NCBI GenBank assembly: GCA_024743115.1
Contig: JANSXC010000001.1
Coordinates: 1-64,000, forward strand
Direction of reading: 5' to 3'
Source of the DNA: a bacterium
GTDB lineage: Bacteria > Planctomycetota > UBA1135 > UBA2386
Length of the DNA: 64,000 nucleotides
Below the pieces are notes generated by a model. It was not told the DNA's origin. It ran no database searches and saw only the letters and a program-made list of their open reading frames with translations. This document shows, one piece after another, positions 1-7,799 of this stretch. Numbering within the stretch: position 1 is the first letter of the stretch; every line of letters begins with the position of its first letter. The position numbers and the translations under genes are program-made.

Positions 1-94
1 GAACAACGTAGGATTGCGACGACTCCCACAAAAGACCCTGTGGCATTTGACCACTACCTTAAAGGCGTGGCATTTACCAAATTGCAAAGCCTGG
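1..94 (+). other. Foreign or chimeric segment abutting gspE
   Basis: These 94 bases do not encode the expected GspE sequence. Family members carry several hundred residues before the IEDPVEY motif, but here homology begins abruptly at base 95. Base composition is about 49% G+C (46 of 94 counted), well below the rest of the window. Reading frame 1 is open from base 1 until a TGA at 109-111 and gives a protein-like string containing [14 protein letters not shown]. That string resembles the linker seen in TPR-containing kinase/cyclase proteins (pattern memory, not a search). GspE continues in frame 2, so the two frames do not match. A sequencing or assembly chimera, or the edge of an inserted element, would both explain this. 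Confidence 0.6.
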
Positions 95-751
95 ATCGAG
101 GACCCGGTTGAATACCAGCTCGAGGGCATCAATCAGGTGCCGGTCAATCCCAAGGCGGGGCTGACGTTCGCGGCGGCGCTGCGCTCGATCCTGCGTCAGG
201 ACCCCGATGTCTGTCTGATCGGTGAGATTCGTGACCACGAGACCCTCGAGATCGGCGTCAAGGCCGCGCTCACGGGTCACCTCGTGCTCAGCACGCTCCA
301 TACGAACGATGCGCCCTCGACGATCACTCGCATGGTCGACATGGGCATGGACCCGTTCATGGTCGCGAGCTCCGCGCTGTTGATCTGCGCGCAGCGACTC
401 GGCCGCAAGCTCTGTCCGAACTGCAAGAAGCGCGTCGAACTCAACAAGGACGCGCTCGTCCGCCTCGGGTACACCGAGGAGGACCTCGAGAAGCAGGAGG
501 AGATGGAGATCTACGAGCCGGTCGGCTGCCCGCGTTGTAACCAGGGCTACAAGGGCCGCTTCGCGCTGCTCGAGACGATGCGCATGAGCGAGGGCGTCAA
601 ACGCATGGTCGTCGACGGCGCACACATCGCCGACGTCAAGAAGCTCGCACTCTCTGAAGGGATGCTCACGCTGCGGCGCTGCGGCCTGCTCAACGCTGCA
701 CGCGGCAAGACGAGCCTCCAGGAAGTCGAGTCGGTGACGATGGCTGACTAG
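95..751 (+). CDS. Type II secretion/type IV pilus assembly ATPase, C-terminal part only
   Basis: C-terminal half of a GspE/PilB hexameric ATPase, the cytoplasmic motor that powers pilin polymerisation. Visible motifs in order are IEDPVEY (Asp box), the Walker B region VCLIGEIRD, the His box LSTLHTND, and the zinc-binding CPNC...CPRC pair typical of GspE/PilB. About 218 residues of a family usually near 550 are present. The N1/N2 domains and the Walker A loop are missing because bases 1-94 are unrelated sequence. An in-frame ATG at base 14 exists, but the residues between it and base 95 are not GspE-like, so I do not treat it as a true start. It is followed by a gspF-like gene 47 bases downstream. 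Family is certain; the choice between pilus and secretion role is not. Confidence 0.93.
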   Translation: MEDPVEYQLEGINQVPVNPKAGLTFAAALRSILRQDPDVCLIGEIRDHETLEIGVKAALTGHLVLSTLHTNDAPSTITRMVDMGMDPFMVASSALLICAQRLGRKLCPNCKKRVELNKDALVRLGYTEEDLEKQEEMEIYEPVGCPRCNQGYKGRFALLETMRMSEGVKRMVVDGAHIADVKKLALSEGMLTLRRCGLLNAARGKTSLQEVESVTMAD

Positions 752-798
752 TCGGGGAAGGGCAGGGGCGCAGTGAACGGCAGGGGAAGGGCATACCA

Positions 799-2031
799 AT
801 GACTACGAAGTTCAAGTTCGAAGCCAAGGACGCGGCCGGCAAGACCGTGAAGGGCTCGGTCGCGGCGAAGTCGCAGGCCGAGGTGATGTCCGATCTGCGG
901 CGCCGCAACCTGACGCCGGTCGGGGTCAAGAAGGCCGGCGGGCTCGCGGAGCTCTGGGCGAAAGCCAACAACAAGACGGCGACCAAGTCGTCGGTCAAGA
1001 AGGGCGAGCTCGAGGTCTTCACGCGCCAGTTGTCGACGATGCTGAGCGCGGGCATCCCGATGCTCGAGGCGCTCGAGATCCTCGCGGATCAGGCCGAGTC
1101 GCCGGGTTTCCGGTTCTGCCTCGACAAGGTCGTCGACGACATCCGGTCGGGCTCCGACCTCAGCAAGGCGCTCGAGCAGCACCCCAAGGTGTTCTCGCAC
1201 ATCTACGTCAGCATGGCGCGCGCCGGTGAAGCGGCCGGTCAGAGCGACACGATCCTCCAGCGCCTCGCGGAGTATCTCGAAGCCGCGGCGCACCTGCGCA
1301 ACGAGATCAAGTCGGCGATGACCTACCCGGTCATCTCGCTGTTCCTCGTCATCGGCATCGCGTCGTTCCTGATGATCGGCATCGTGCCGTCGTTCAAGCC
1401 CGTCTTCGAGTCTCTCGAGGTCGAGTTGCCGGCGCTGACGGTCGTGATCATGGACATCGCGTTCTTCATGCGCGACTACTGGTATCTGATCTTCGGCGGG
1501 GCCGCAGCCGCGTTCGTCGGCATCAAGGCCGGGGCCAAGACCAAACGTGGCGCGTTGATCAAGGATCACGTGATGCTGCGGCTGCCGGTCTTCGGAGTGC
1601 TGTTCAAGAAGGTCGCGCTGTCGCGTTTCGCGCGCACGTTCTCGACGTTGGTCAAGAGCGGTGTGCCGATTCTCGGTGCGATGGAGATCGTGTCCGACAC
1701 GTCGGGCAACCTCGTGATCTCGAACATCGTCGACGACGCCAAGGACAGCGTGCGAAACGGCGAGAGCCTCAGCGAGCCGTTCAACAAGTCGAAGGTCTTC
1801 CCACCGATGGTCACCAAGATGATGGCGATCGGTGAACGCGCGGGCGCACTCGATGCGCTGCTCGAGAAGATCGCCGAGTTCTACGACCAGCAGGTCGAGG
1901 CCGAGGTCAAGGGACTCACGTCGATGATCGAGCCGATCATGATCGCGGTCATGGGCATCATCGTGGGCGGCATCGTCCTCGCGGTGTTCCTGCCGATCTT
2001 CAAGCTGCAAGAGAAGCTGTCGGGCGGCTAG
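799..2031 (+). CDS. Type II secretion system F family inner-membrane protein (GspF/PilC)
   Basis: 410-residue polytopic inner-membrane platform protein that couples the GspE/PilB ATPase to pilin assembly. It has the normal length and layout: a short N-terminal cytoplasmic domain (residues 1-70), then two repeated GspF domains. The first contains FTRQLSTMLSAGIPMLEALE, and the second the matching FARTFSTLVKSGVPILGAME. Three hydrophobic segments are visible, near residues 175-195, 225-240 and 375-400, the last ending IVGGIVLAVFLPIF. The start is the ATG preceded by an AGGGGAAGG ribosome-binding site. It follows the ATPase gene and precedes a TPR protein and a prepilin, consistent with a small pilus or pseudopilus operon. 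Confidence 0.95.
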   Translation: MTTKFKFEAKDAAGKTVKGSVAAKSQAEVMSDLRRRNLTPVGVKKAGGLAELWAKANNKTATKSSVKKGELEVFTRQLSTMLSAGIPMLEALEILADQAESPGFRFCLDKVVDDIRSGSDLSKALEQHPKVFSHIYVSMARAGEAAGQSDTILQRLAEYLEAAAHLRNEIKSAMTYPVISLFLVIGIASFLMIGIVPSFKPVFESLEVELPALTVVIMDIAFFMRDYWYLIFGGAAAAFVGIKAGAKTKRGALIKDHVMLRLPVFGVLFKKVALSRFARTFSTLVKSGVPILGAMEIVSDTSGNLVISNIVDDAKDSVRNGESLSEPFNKSKVFPPMVTKMMAIGERAGALDALLEKIAEFYDQQVEAEVKGLTSMIEPIMIAVMGIIVGGIVLAVFLPIFKLQEKLSGG

Positions 2032-2084
2032 CGGCCGGCAGTCAGCGATGCCGTTCAGAGTGACGGCAAGGCCAGGGGAGAAGG

Positions 2085-2963
2085 ATGAACCAGACGGTTT
2101 CACGGGCGCTGCTGTACGGCGGCGCAGTTGCTGCACTCGCAGGGATCGGGATCGGGATGGCGGTCGTCGAGTCGGAAGCCGACACGATGACGATGCTCAG
2201 CAGCGCCGACGTGCAGCTGCGGCTCGCCTACGGCATTCCGGCCACGGACAAGAACGGTCAGCCGATGCCCGCGCGGGAGCAGATGATCCGGGAGTCGATC
2301 GACCTACTCGAGCGGGCTGAGAAGGCGACGCCCGGGATGGCGGTCACCGCGGAGTTCCGCGGGTTCGCGCACATGCTGCAGGGCGAGTTCGCCGAGGCTG
2401 CGGTGTGCTACGCACGCGCCCGCGACTGCGATGATTGCGGTGACGAGCAGCGCGATGTGCTGGCGTTCAACGAGGCGCGCATGCTGCGGCGTGCGGGTCG
2501 CCACGAAGCCGCGCTCGCCACGTTCGAAGAGCACGCCGTAGCGCTGGATTCTCGTTTCGGGGCGCAGCGTCGAATCGAACAGGCGGCGGTCCTACGGGAA
2601 ACCGAGCGCCACGCCGAGGCCTCGCAGGTGCTCGCGAGCGTGCTCGCGGACACGACCGTCGAGCCGATGGCATGGGTGCAAGCCGGCCAGGAGCTGATGC
2701 TGCTCGGCGACACCGCGGGCGCGGAAACCGCTTTCCGACAGGCGGTTGAGCAGGCGCCACTCGCCGACTACTACCTCGCGCAGCTCAAGTTGGCGGCCGG
2801 GGAAGTCGATAGCGCTTTCGAGAGCTTGGAGCGCGCAGTCGCGGGGGCTCCAGCCGATGTTCGGCGTCTGGTTCGGGAAGATCCGGATGCCTGGCAGCGG
2901 TTGGCCGGCGATGAGCGGTTCCAGGAACTCACCGGGCACGTGCCCGCGAGTCCTGGTCGCTGA
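2085..2963 (+). CDS. Membrane-anchored TPR-like protein in the pilin cluster
   Basis: 292-residue protein with one N-terminal hydrophobic segment (about residues 8-26) and an alpha-helical remainder with TPR-like pairs (for example GEFAEAAVCYARARDCDD and GDTAGAETAFRQAVEQAPLA). It is probably anchored in the inner membrane with the repeats outside the cytoplasm. It lies between gspF and the prepilin gene on the same strand, so a role as an assembly or scaffolding factor of the pilus system is a reasonable inference. No specific family was recognised. The start is the ATG preceded by GGAGAAGG; an upstream start in another frame at 2048 encodes a different, implausible peptide. Confidence 0.75.
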   Translation: MNQTVSRALLYGGAVAALAGIGIGMAVVESEADTMTMLSSADVQLRLAYGIPATDKNGQPMPAREQMIRESIDLLERAEKATPGMAVTAEFRGFAHMLQGEFAEAAVCYARARDCDDCGDEQRDVLAFNEARMLRRAGRHEAALATFEEHAVALDSRFGAQRRIEQAAVLRETERHAEASQVLASVLADTTVEPMAWVQAGQELMLLGDTAGAETAFRQAVEQAPLADYYLAQLKLAAGEVDSAFESLERAVAGAPADVRRLVREDPDAWQRLAGDERFQELTGHVPASPGR

Positions 2964-3064
2964 CCGGCACTCGCGTTCGCGAGCACAAGGAAGAGTCACA
3001 CAAGGGAAACACCGCGCCGGCCATGGTGGTCGTCGCAGTTGTCAGGTTGCTAGGGAGAAACTCA

Positions 3065-3751
3065 ATGTCCAAGCGGGAACAGGGCTTTACGCTCATCGAG
3101 CTGATGATCGTCGTGGCGATCATCGCCATCATCGCGTCGATCGCGATTCCGAACCTTCTGAGCGCGCGTCTCAACGCCAACGAGTCGGCGGCGATCGCCA
3201 CGCTCAAGAACATCTCGTCGGCCCAGGCCCAGTGCCAGGCGTCCGGCATCATCGACACCAACACCAACGGCCAGGGCGAATACGGCTTCTTCGGTGAGCT
3301 GTCGGGCGCCCAGCTGGTTCGCGGCAGCACGCTGCGCATCCAGCCGCCGGTCCTGAGCTCGGCGTTCGGCAACGTCACGGGCTCGCGCGTCACGCGCTCG
3401 GGCTACCTCTTCCAGATGTACCTGCCCCTCGCCACGGGCGCCGGTGTCTCGGAAGACGCCACGGGTGGTGACCCGGACAACGGCCAGAACGTCGACGCGC
3501 CGTCGGCCGAGACCATGTGGTGCTGCTACGCCTGGCCGAGCGTCATGGGCAACTCGGGCAAGCGCACGTTCTTCATCAACCAGGGCGGTGACGTCCTCGC
3601 GACGAACGGCGCGGTCGATGAGTACGACGGCACCGGCGATGCGCCGGTCTACGGCGCGGCCTTCGTCGCCGGCGGCAGCAACTCGATGAGCGAGCAGATC
3701 GCCGGCAACACGGTTGCCCGCGACGGCAACACCTGGATCGTCGTCCAGTGA
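3065..3751 (+). CDS. Type IV prepilin with large C-terminal domain
   Basis: 228-residue prepilin. The class III signal is textbook: MSKREQG followed by FTLIELMIVVAII, with cleavage after Gly7 and Glu at +5 of the mature protein. The hydrophobic helix spans residues 8-30. The globular part (39-228) carries the motifs QAQCQASG, RSGYLFQMYLP, WCCYAWP and KRTFFINQGGDV. These resemble DUF2950-like or planctomycete pilin domains (pattern memory). An AGGGAGAA ribosome-binding site supports this ATG over a start 42 bases upstream. The gene is the last of the block after gspE, gspF and the TPR gene and ends in a strong hairpin, so this is probably the structural subunit. The same globular domain recurs without the pilin helix in the protein at 47121-48545. 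Confidence 0.93.
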   Translation: MSKREQGFTLIELMIVVAIIAIIASIAIPNLLSARLNANESAAIATLKNISSAQAQCQASGIIDTNTNGQGEYGFFGELSGAQLVRGSTLRIQPPVLSSAFGNVTGSRVTRSGYLFQMYLPLATGAGVSEDATGGDPDNGQNVDAPSAETMWCCYAWPSVMGNSGKRTFFINQGGDVLATNGAVDEYDGTGDAPVYGAAFVAGGSNSMSEQIAGNTVARDGNTWIVVQ

Positions 3752-3776
3752 TCTGAACCAACTGGTTCGATCGGCG

Positions 3777-3814
3777 AAACGCCCGCGACTCGCAAGTCGA
3801 GTCGCGGGCGTTTT
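3777..3814 (+). terminator. Rho-independent terminator of the pilin operon
   Basis: Perfect 16-base inverted repeat: arms 3777-3792 and 3798-3813 with a 5-base loop, GC-rich stem and a run of four T at the end of the 3' arm. It lies 26 bases after the prepilin stop and is the clearest intrinsic terminator in the window. Confidence 0.92.
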
Positions 3815-3937
3815 GCGTATCCGGGGCGTGCGGTGCGGACTTCGGGGGGGCTGCCCTATGATCGAGCCTACTGGCGGGTCATCGAATGCGATGGTCTCCC
3901 GCAAGTGCTCACGGCCAACCCACACCTGAGGACCTCC

Positions 3938-5425
3938 ATGAAGCTCTCCATCCCCTCCCTGCTCGCGCTGTCCCTCGTCACCGGCGTCGCCGCTGCACAA
4001 GGCGACGAGTGCGCGGGGGCGCTGCCGGTCACCGTCGGCGCCTACGGCCCCTTCTCGACCGGCAACGCCAGCACGTCGTTCCCGTGGCCGTGCGCGAGCG
4101 GCGGCAACGACGTCTGGTTCGTCGCGGTCGCCAATGCCAACGGCACGGCCACGTTCGACACCTGCGGCAGCAACTTCGATACCTGCATCGAGGTGCTCGA
4201 CGGTACGGGTGGCTGCACCAACCTGACGAGCCTGCTGTGCAACGACGATTCCTGCGGCCGGCAGTCGAGCGTCACGGTGAACGTCACCAATGGCCAGCTG
4301 CTTTACGTGCGCGCCGGCGGCTGGAACGGCAGTCAGGGCATCCTGCAGTTCAACGTCGCGGGTGACATCGGCCCGGCGACGGGCTTCGCCGCGGCGACCA
4401 ACTACGGCAGCGGTTGCTACGACAACCGCGCGTCGTTCTACGAACTCATCTCCGACCCGGCGAACTTCGACCTCTCCAACACCAGCTTCACGATGCTGCC
4501 CAACGCGGGCGGCTACACGATCGTTCCCGGCCTGACCGGCTTCGTGACTCCCGGCCCGAACGCGGCGATTCTGGCCCTGGGTGACGACACGTCCTCGCTC
4601 CAGAGCCTCACCAACCCGTTCCCGATCGGCACCGGGAGCACGCCCGTGCTCGTGGTCTACTCGAACGGGTTCGTCGCGACGGGCACGAACAACGCGTCGA
4701 TCGGCACCATCGTCCCGGCGAACTTCTTCAACGAGCCGGACACCGCCTGGCGTAACTGGCACGACTACGATCCTGGGTCGGGCGGCCAGGTCACGTTCGA
4801 AGAGGTCGGCCCGGTGGTCTACTGCACGTGGACCAACGTGCCCGACTGGAACGTCCCGAACAGCTCCAGCACGTTCCAGATGCAGTTCGACACGTCGAGC
4901 GGAGCCATCACGTTCGTGTTCCTCCAGATGAGTCTCACGGGCGGCGGCGGCGGCGGCAACGGCCACATGATCGGCTACTCGCCGGGCGGTCCGTCGTTGC
5001 AGCCCGCGCCGACCGACATCAGTACGGCAGTGCCCGCGACGTTCTCGGTCCAGGCCGACGACTCGCTCGAGCTGGTGCTCGAAGCCTCCGATCGCCCGAT
5101 CCTCGGCACGACGTTCGACCTCGTGACCAGCAACGTGCCCGCCGCGTCCGGCCTCGGCGTGCAGGTCTTCGGTCTCGGTCAGATCAACCCCGGGACGGAT
5201 CTCGGGGCGCTGGGTATGGCCGGATGCCGCCAATACCTCAGCACGGACACGAACGGGTTCATGGTGCCCGTCGGCGGCTCCACGACCTGGCCGCTGACCT
5301 CGCCCAACTCCGCCGGGCTCGCCGGGGTCCGGATCAACACGCAGTCGCTCGTGCTCGTGGCGGGCGTCAACCCGTTCGGGGCGTTGACGAGCAACGGCGT
5401 GCAGCTGCAGTTCGACATCAACTGA
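3938..5425 (+). CDS. Secreted protein of unknown function
   Basis: 495-residue exported protein. A signal peptide is clear: MKLSIPS, then LLALSLVTGVAAAQ, with cleavage expected after AAA or AAQ. The first about 135 mature residues, with paired cysteines (DECAGALPVTVG, GNDVWFVAVA), look like a pre-peptidase-type beta-sandwich (PPC-like). A middle region (about 150-400) is beta-rich with a GGGGGGNGH loop. The last about 90 residues (from VQVFGLGQINPGTDLGALG) look like a small domain I associate with secreted planctomycete proteins. No catalytic motif was seen. It is monocistronic, bounded by the pilin terminator upstream and a hairpin downstream. A surface or extracellular structural role is possible but unproven. 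Confidence 0.8.
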   Translation: MKLSIPSLLALSLVTGVAAAQGDECAGALPVTVGAYGPFSTGNASTSFPWPCASGGNDVWFVAVANANGTATFDTCGSNFDTCIEVLDGTGGCTNLTSLLCNDDSCGRQSSVTVNVTNGQLLYVRAGGWNGSQGILQFNVAGDIGPATGFAAATNYGSGCYDNRASFYELISDPANFDLSNTSFTMLPNAGGYTIVPGLTGFVTPGPNAAILALGDDTSSLQSLTNPFPIGTGSTPVLVVYSNGFVATGTNNASIGTIVPANFFNEPDTAWRNWHDYDPGSGGQVTFEEVGPVVYCTWTNVPDWNVPNSSSTFQMQFDTSSGAITFVFLQMSLTGGGGGGNGHMIGYSPGGPSLQPAPTDISTAVPATFSVQADDSLELVLEASDRPILGTTFDLVTSNVPAASGLGVQVFGLGQINPGTDLGALGMAGCRQYLSTDTNGFMVPVGGSTTWPLTSPNSAGLAGVRINTQSLVLVAGVNPFGALTSNGVQLQFDIN

Positions 5426-5431
5426 CGGTGA

Positions 5432-5460
5432 CCGGATAGCAGGGGTTTTCGCCTATCCGG
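5432..5460 (+). terminator. Hairpin after the secreted protein gene
   Basis: 8-base perfect arms (5432-5439 CCGGATAG, 5453-5460 CTATCCGG) separated by 13 bases that include GGGGTTTTC. It starts 6 bases after the stop codon. The T run is in the loop rather than after the stem, so termination efficiency is uncertain. Confidence 0.5.
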
Positions 5461-5517
5461 CCCGGATCCGACGATCGGGTTCAGGGCCGCGTCCGCGAAC
5501 TGCCGATATCACCGGGG

Positions 5518-6573
5518 ATGTCGGCAGCCACCGAGAACTCGCAGTCCAAGCTCGTCCACGGCACCACCCCGGGCACGGACGATCGGGACGTGATCGTGGG
5601 CCTGATGGCGACGGGCGATCTGCCCGTCGCGTCACCGGCGCCCGGATCGCGGGCGCGGCAGACGCCGGCGATCGTCGTCGACGACCCGCGCGAGCGGATC
5701 ACGAGCCTCACGATCGTGATGCCGGCGCGGAACGAAGCGCTCAACCTGCGAACACTCCTCGCGGAGGTCCGCGACGAACTCGACCGCGCCGACCTCGAGT
5801 TCGCCGAGGTGCTGGTGATCGACGACGGCTCGACCGACGACACCGCGCGGCTCGCCGCCGAGGGCGGAGCCCGTGCGATCACGCATCCACACAGCCTCGG
5901 CAACGGTGCGGCGGTGAAGCGCGGGATCCGCGAGGCCAAGGGCGAGTGGATTCTGCTGCTCGACGGCGACGGTCAGCATCCGCCCCGTGAGCTATCGGCG
6001 ATGATCGAACTCGCGCGCGGCCACGACATGGTCGTCGCTTCGCGCGGCGGTCGTGGCGGCAGCGTGCATCGCAACCTCGCAAACCGGATCTACAGCAAGT
6101 TTGCGAGCTACGTCTCCGGGCGCCACATCCCCGATCTCACGAGCGGTTTCCGGCTCGTGCGCGCGAGCATCGCGAAGGATCTCGTCTGGCTGCTGCCCAA
6201 CACGTTCAGCTACCCTACGACGATCACGATGTCGATGCTGCGCGGCGGGTGGTCCGTGGCGTTCCATCCGTTCCAGGTGCGTGAGCGTAAGGGCAAGAGC
6301 CACATCCGACTGTTCTCGGATGGCAGCCGCTTCTTCCTGATCATCCTGCGCATCGCGACGATGTTCGCGCCGCTGCGGGTCTTCCTGCCGACGGCGCTCG
6401 CGTTCGCGGCGCTCGGGCTCGGCTGGTACGCCTACACGTGGGCCACGACCGGGCGCTTTACGAACATGGCCGTGATGCTGCTCGGGCAAGCGACGCTGCT
6501 GTTTGCGCTCGGACTCATCGCCGAACAGATCGCCGCGCTGCGCTTCCAGAACCTCTCGCGGGACGGCAAGTGA
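5518..6573 (+). CDS. Family 2 glycosyltransferase (polyprenyl-phosphate sugar transferase-like)
   Basis: 351-residue GT-A fold enzyme. After a 65-residue variable leader comes IVMPARNEALNL, the nucleotide-binding VLVIDDGSTDD, and the DxD-like LLLDGDGQHPP, all hallmarks of the DPM1/GtrB branch of GT2. The C-terminus carries two hydrophobic segments (about 290-310 and 320-340), as in membrane-anchored polyprenol-phosphate glycosyltransferases. It overlaps the next glycosyltransferase by 4 bases and is followed by a GT-C-like membrane protein. The three genes may therefore form a sugar-lipid or glycoprotein pathway. Substrate is unknown. Confidence 0.88.
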   Translation: MSAATENSQSKLVHGTTPGTDDRDVIVGLMATGDLPVASPAPGSRARQTPAIVVDDPRERITSLTIVMPARNEALNLRTLLAEVRDELDRADLEFAEVLVIDDGSTDDTARLAAEGGARAITHPHSLGNGAAVKRGIREAKGEWILLLDGDGQHPPRELSAMIELARGHDMVVASRGGRGGSVHRNLANRIYSKFASYVSGRHIPDLTSGFRLVRASIAKDLVWLLPNTFSYPTTITMSMLRGGWSVAFHPFQVRERKGKSHIRLFSDGSRFFLIILRIATMFAPLRVFLPTALAFAALGLGWYAYTWATTGRFTNMAVMLLGQATLLFALGLIAEQIAALRFQNLSRDGK

Positions 6574-7799
6574 CCGGGCGCGAAGCGAAGAGCCGGCCGA
6601 ACGTGCTGCTCTGCGGCGCGTGGGACGACGGCGACGGCTATCCGCGCACGGCTGCGTTGCGGCAGGGTCTCGAACGCGCGGGCTACGAGGTGCGCGAGTG
6701 TCGCGTGCCCGGGCTCGGTCGCAGCAAGCAGAAGCTGTTGCGGCAACCGTGGCGGTGGCCTGGGGCGATGTGGCGGGCCGTTGCCGATCGCCGGCGACTG
6801 CGGCGGCAGCTCCGCGCGGAGCTCCAGGACCACGAACCGCAGTGCGTGCTCGTGCCATACCCCGGCCATCACCTCGCGTCCGCGATCCGCACCAACACGC
6901 AGCGTGCAACTGCGGGCAAGGTGCCGGTCGTACTCGACCTGTTCCTGTCCGCGTATGACACGGTCGTCGAGGATCGGCGGTTGTGCGAACCGGGTTCGAT
7001 CGGCGCGTGGGCGATGCAGGAACTCGATCGGCAGGCGTGCGCCGCGGCCGATCTCGTGCTCGTCGACACGCCCGAGAATGCGGCCTACGTCGCCGAACTC
7101 ACGGAGCTGCCCGCGGAACGCTTCGCGTGGCTGCCGCTCAGCGATCCCGAGGTCGATCGCGTGAGCGCCTCGCCATTCGAGGACGAAGCCGGTTCGAGTG
7201 CCGGTTCGAGCGATTGTCTGCGCGTGCTGTTCTTCGGCACCGGGGTGCCGCTACACGGTCTCGATGTACTCGTCGCCGCGGTGAGACGGCAACCGACCCT
7301 CGAACTGACGTTGGTCGGCGGCACCGCCGACGACCGCGCGCATGCAACAGAGCAGCTCGGTGACCGTGTGACCCTCGCGCCCGAGTTCGTCGCGCGGTCC
7401 GAACTCGCGAACTACCTGCGGGCCTGCGACGTGGTCGCGGGCGTGTTCGGCACCACGAGCAAGGCGCAGCGCGTCGTGCCGTGGAAGGTCGTCATCGCGC
7501 TCGGTGCCGGTCGGCCCGTCGTCACCGCCGACACGCCGGCCGTGTGCGGCTGGCTCGAAGGCTCCGACGCCGTGCACCTGACACCCGCGGGAGACGTCGT
7601 GGCTCTGGCCGAGACACTGGCTCGTCTCGCGGCCGATCGCGCAGCGCTCGCGGTCGCGACTGCGGCCGCACGTCCGACCTACGATCGTCACTTCGCGACC
7701 GCCAGGGCGGCGGAACGATGGCCCGACCTGCTCGCCCAGGTCTCTCGCGATCGGGCCAGCGATCCGGCCAGCGTCGAGCCGGCTGGAGTCGGCGCGTGA
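6570..7799 (+). CDS. Glycosyltransferase, GT-B/group 1-like
   Basis: 409-residue protein. The N-terminal half starts NVLLCGAWDDGDGYPRT and looks like a GT-B acceptor domain. The C-terminal half holds FFGTGVPLHGLDVLV...LVGG and a later VALGAGRPVVTADTP segment, matching the donor-binding domain of group 1 glycosyltransferases. The start is the GTG that overlaps the upstream stop by 4 bases (GTGA), which implies translational coupling; an in-frame extension to 6438 would run through the upstream gene. The gene overlaps the following membrane protein in the same way. Sugar and acceptor are unknown. Confidence 0.8.
   Translation: MTGREAKSRPNVLLCGAWDDGDGYPRTAALRQGLERAGYEVRECRVPGLGRSKQKLLRQPWRWPGAMWRAVADRRRLRRQLRAELQDHEPQCVLVPYPGHHLASAIRTNTQRATAGKVPVVLDLFLSAYDTVVEDRRLCEPGSIGAWAMQELDRQACAAADLVLVDTPENAAYVAELTELPAERFAWLPLSDPEVDRVSASPFEDEAGSSAGSSDCLRVLFFGTGVPLHGLDVLVAAVRRQPTLELTLVGGTADDRAHATEQLGDRVTLAPEFVARSELANYLRACDVVAGVFGTTSKAQRVVPWKVVIALGAGRPVVTADTPAVCGWLEGSDAVHLTPAGDVVALAETLARLAADRAALAVATAAARPTYDRHFATARAAERWPDLLAQVSRDRASDPASVEPAGVGA

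Noticed and set aside
3062..5233. 723-codon minus-strand open frame over the prepilin and secreted protein
   Set aside because: It is antisense to a prepilin with a perfect signal and to a terminator, and its composition (Arg, Ala, His, Asp) is typical of a shadow frame.
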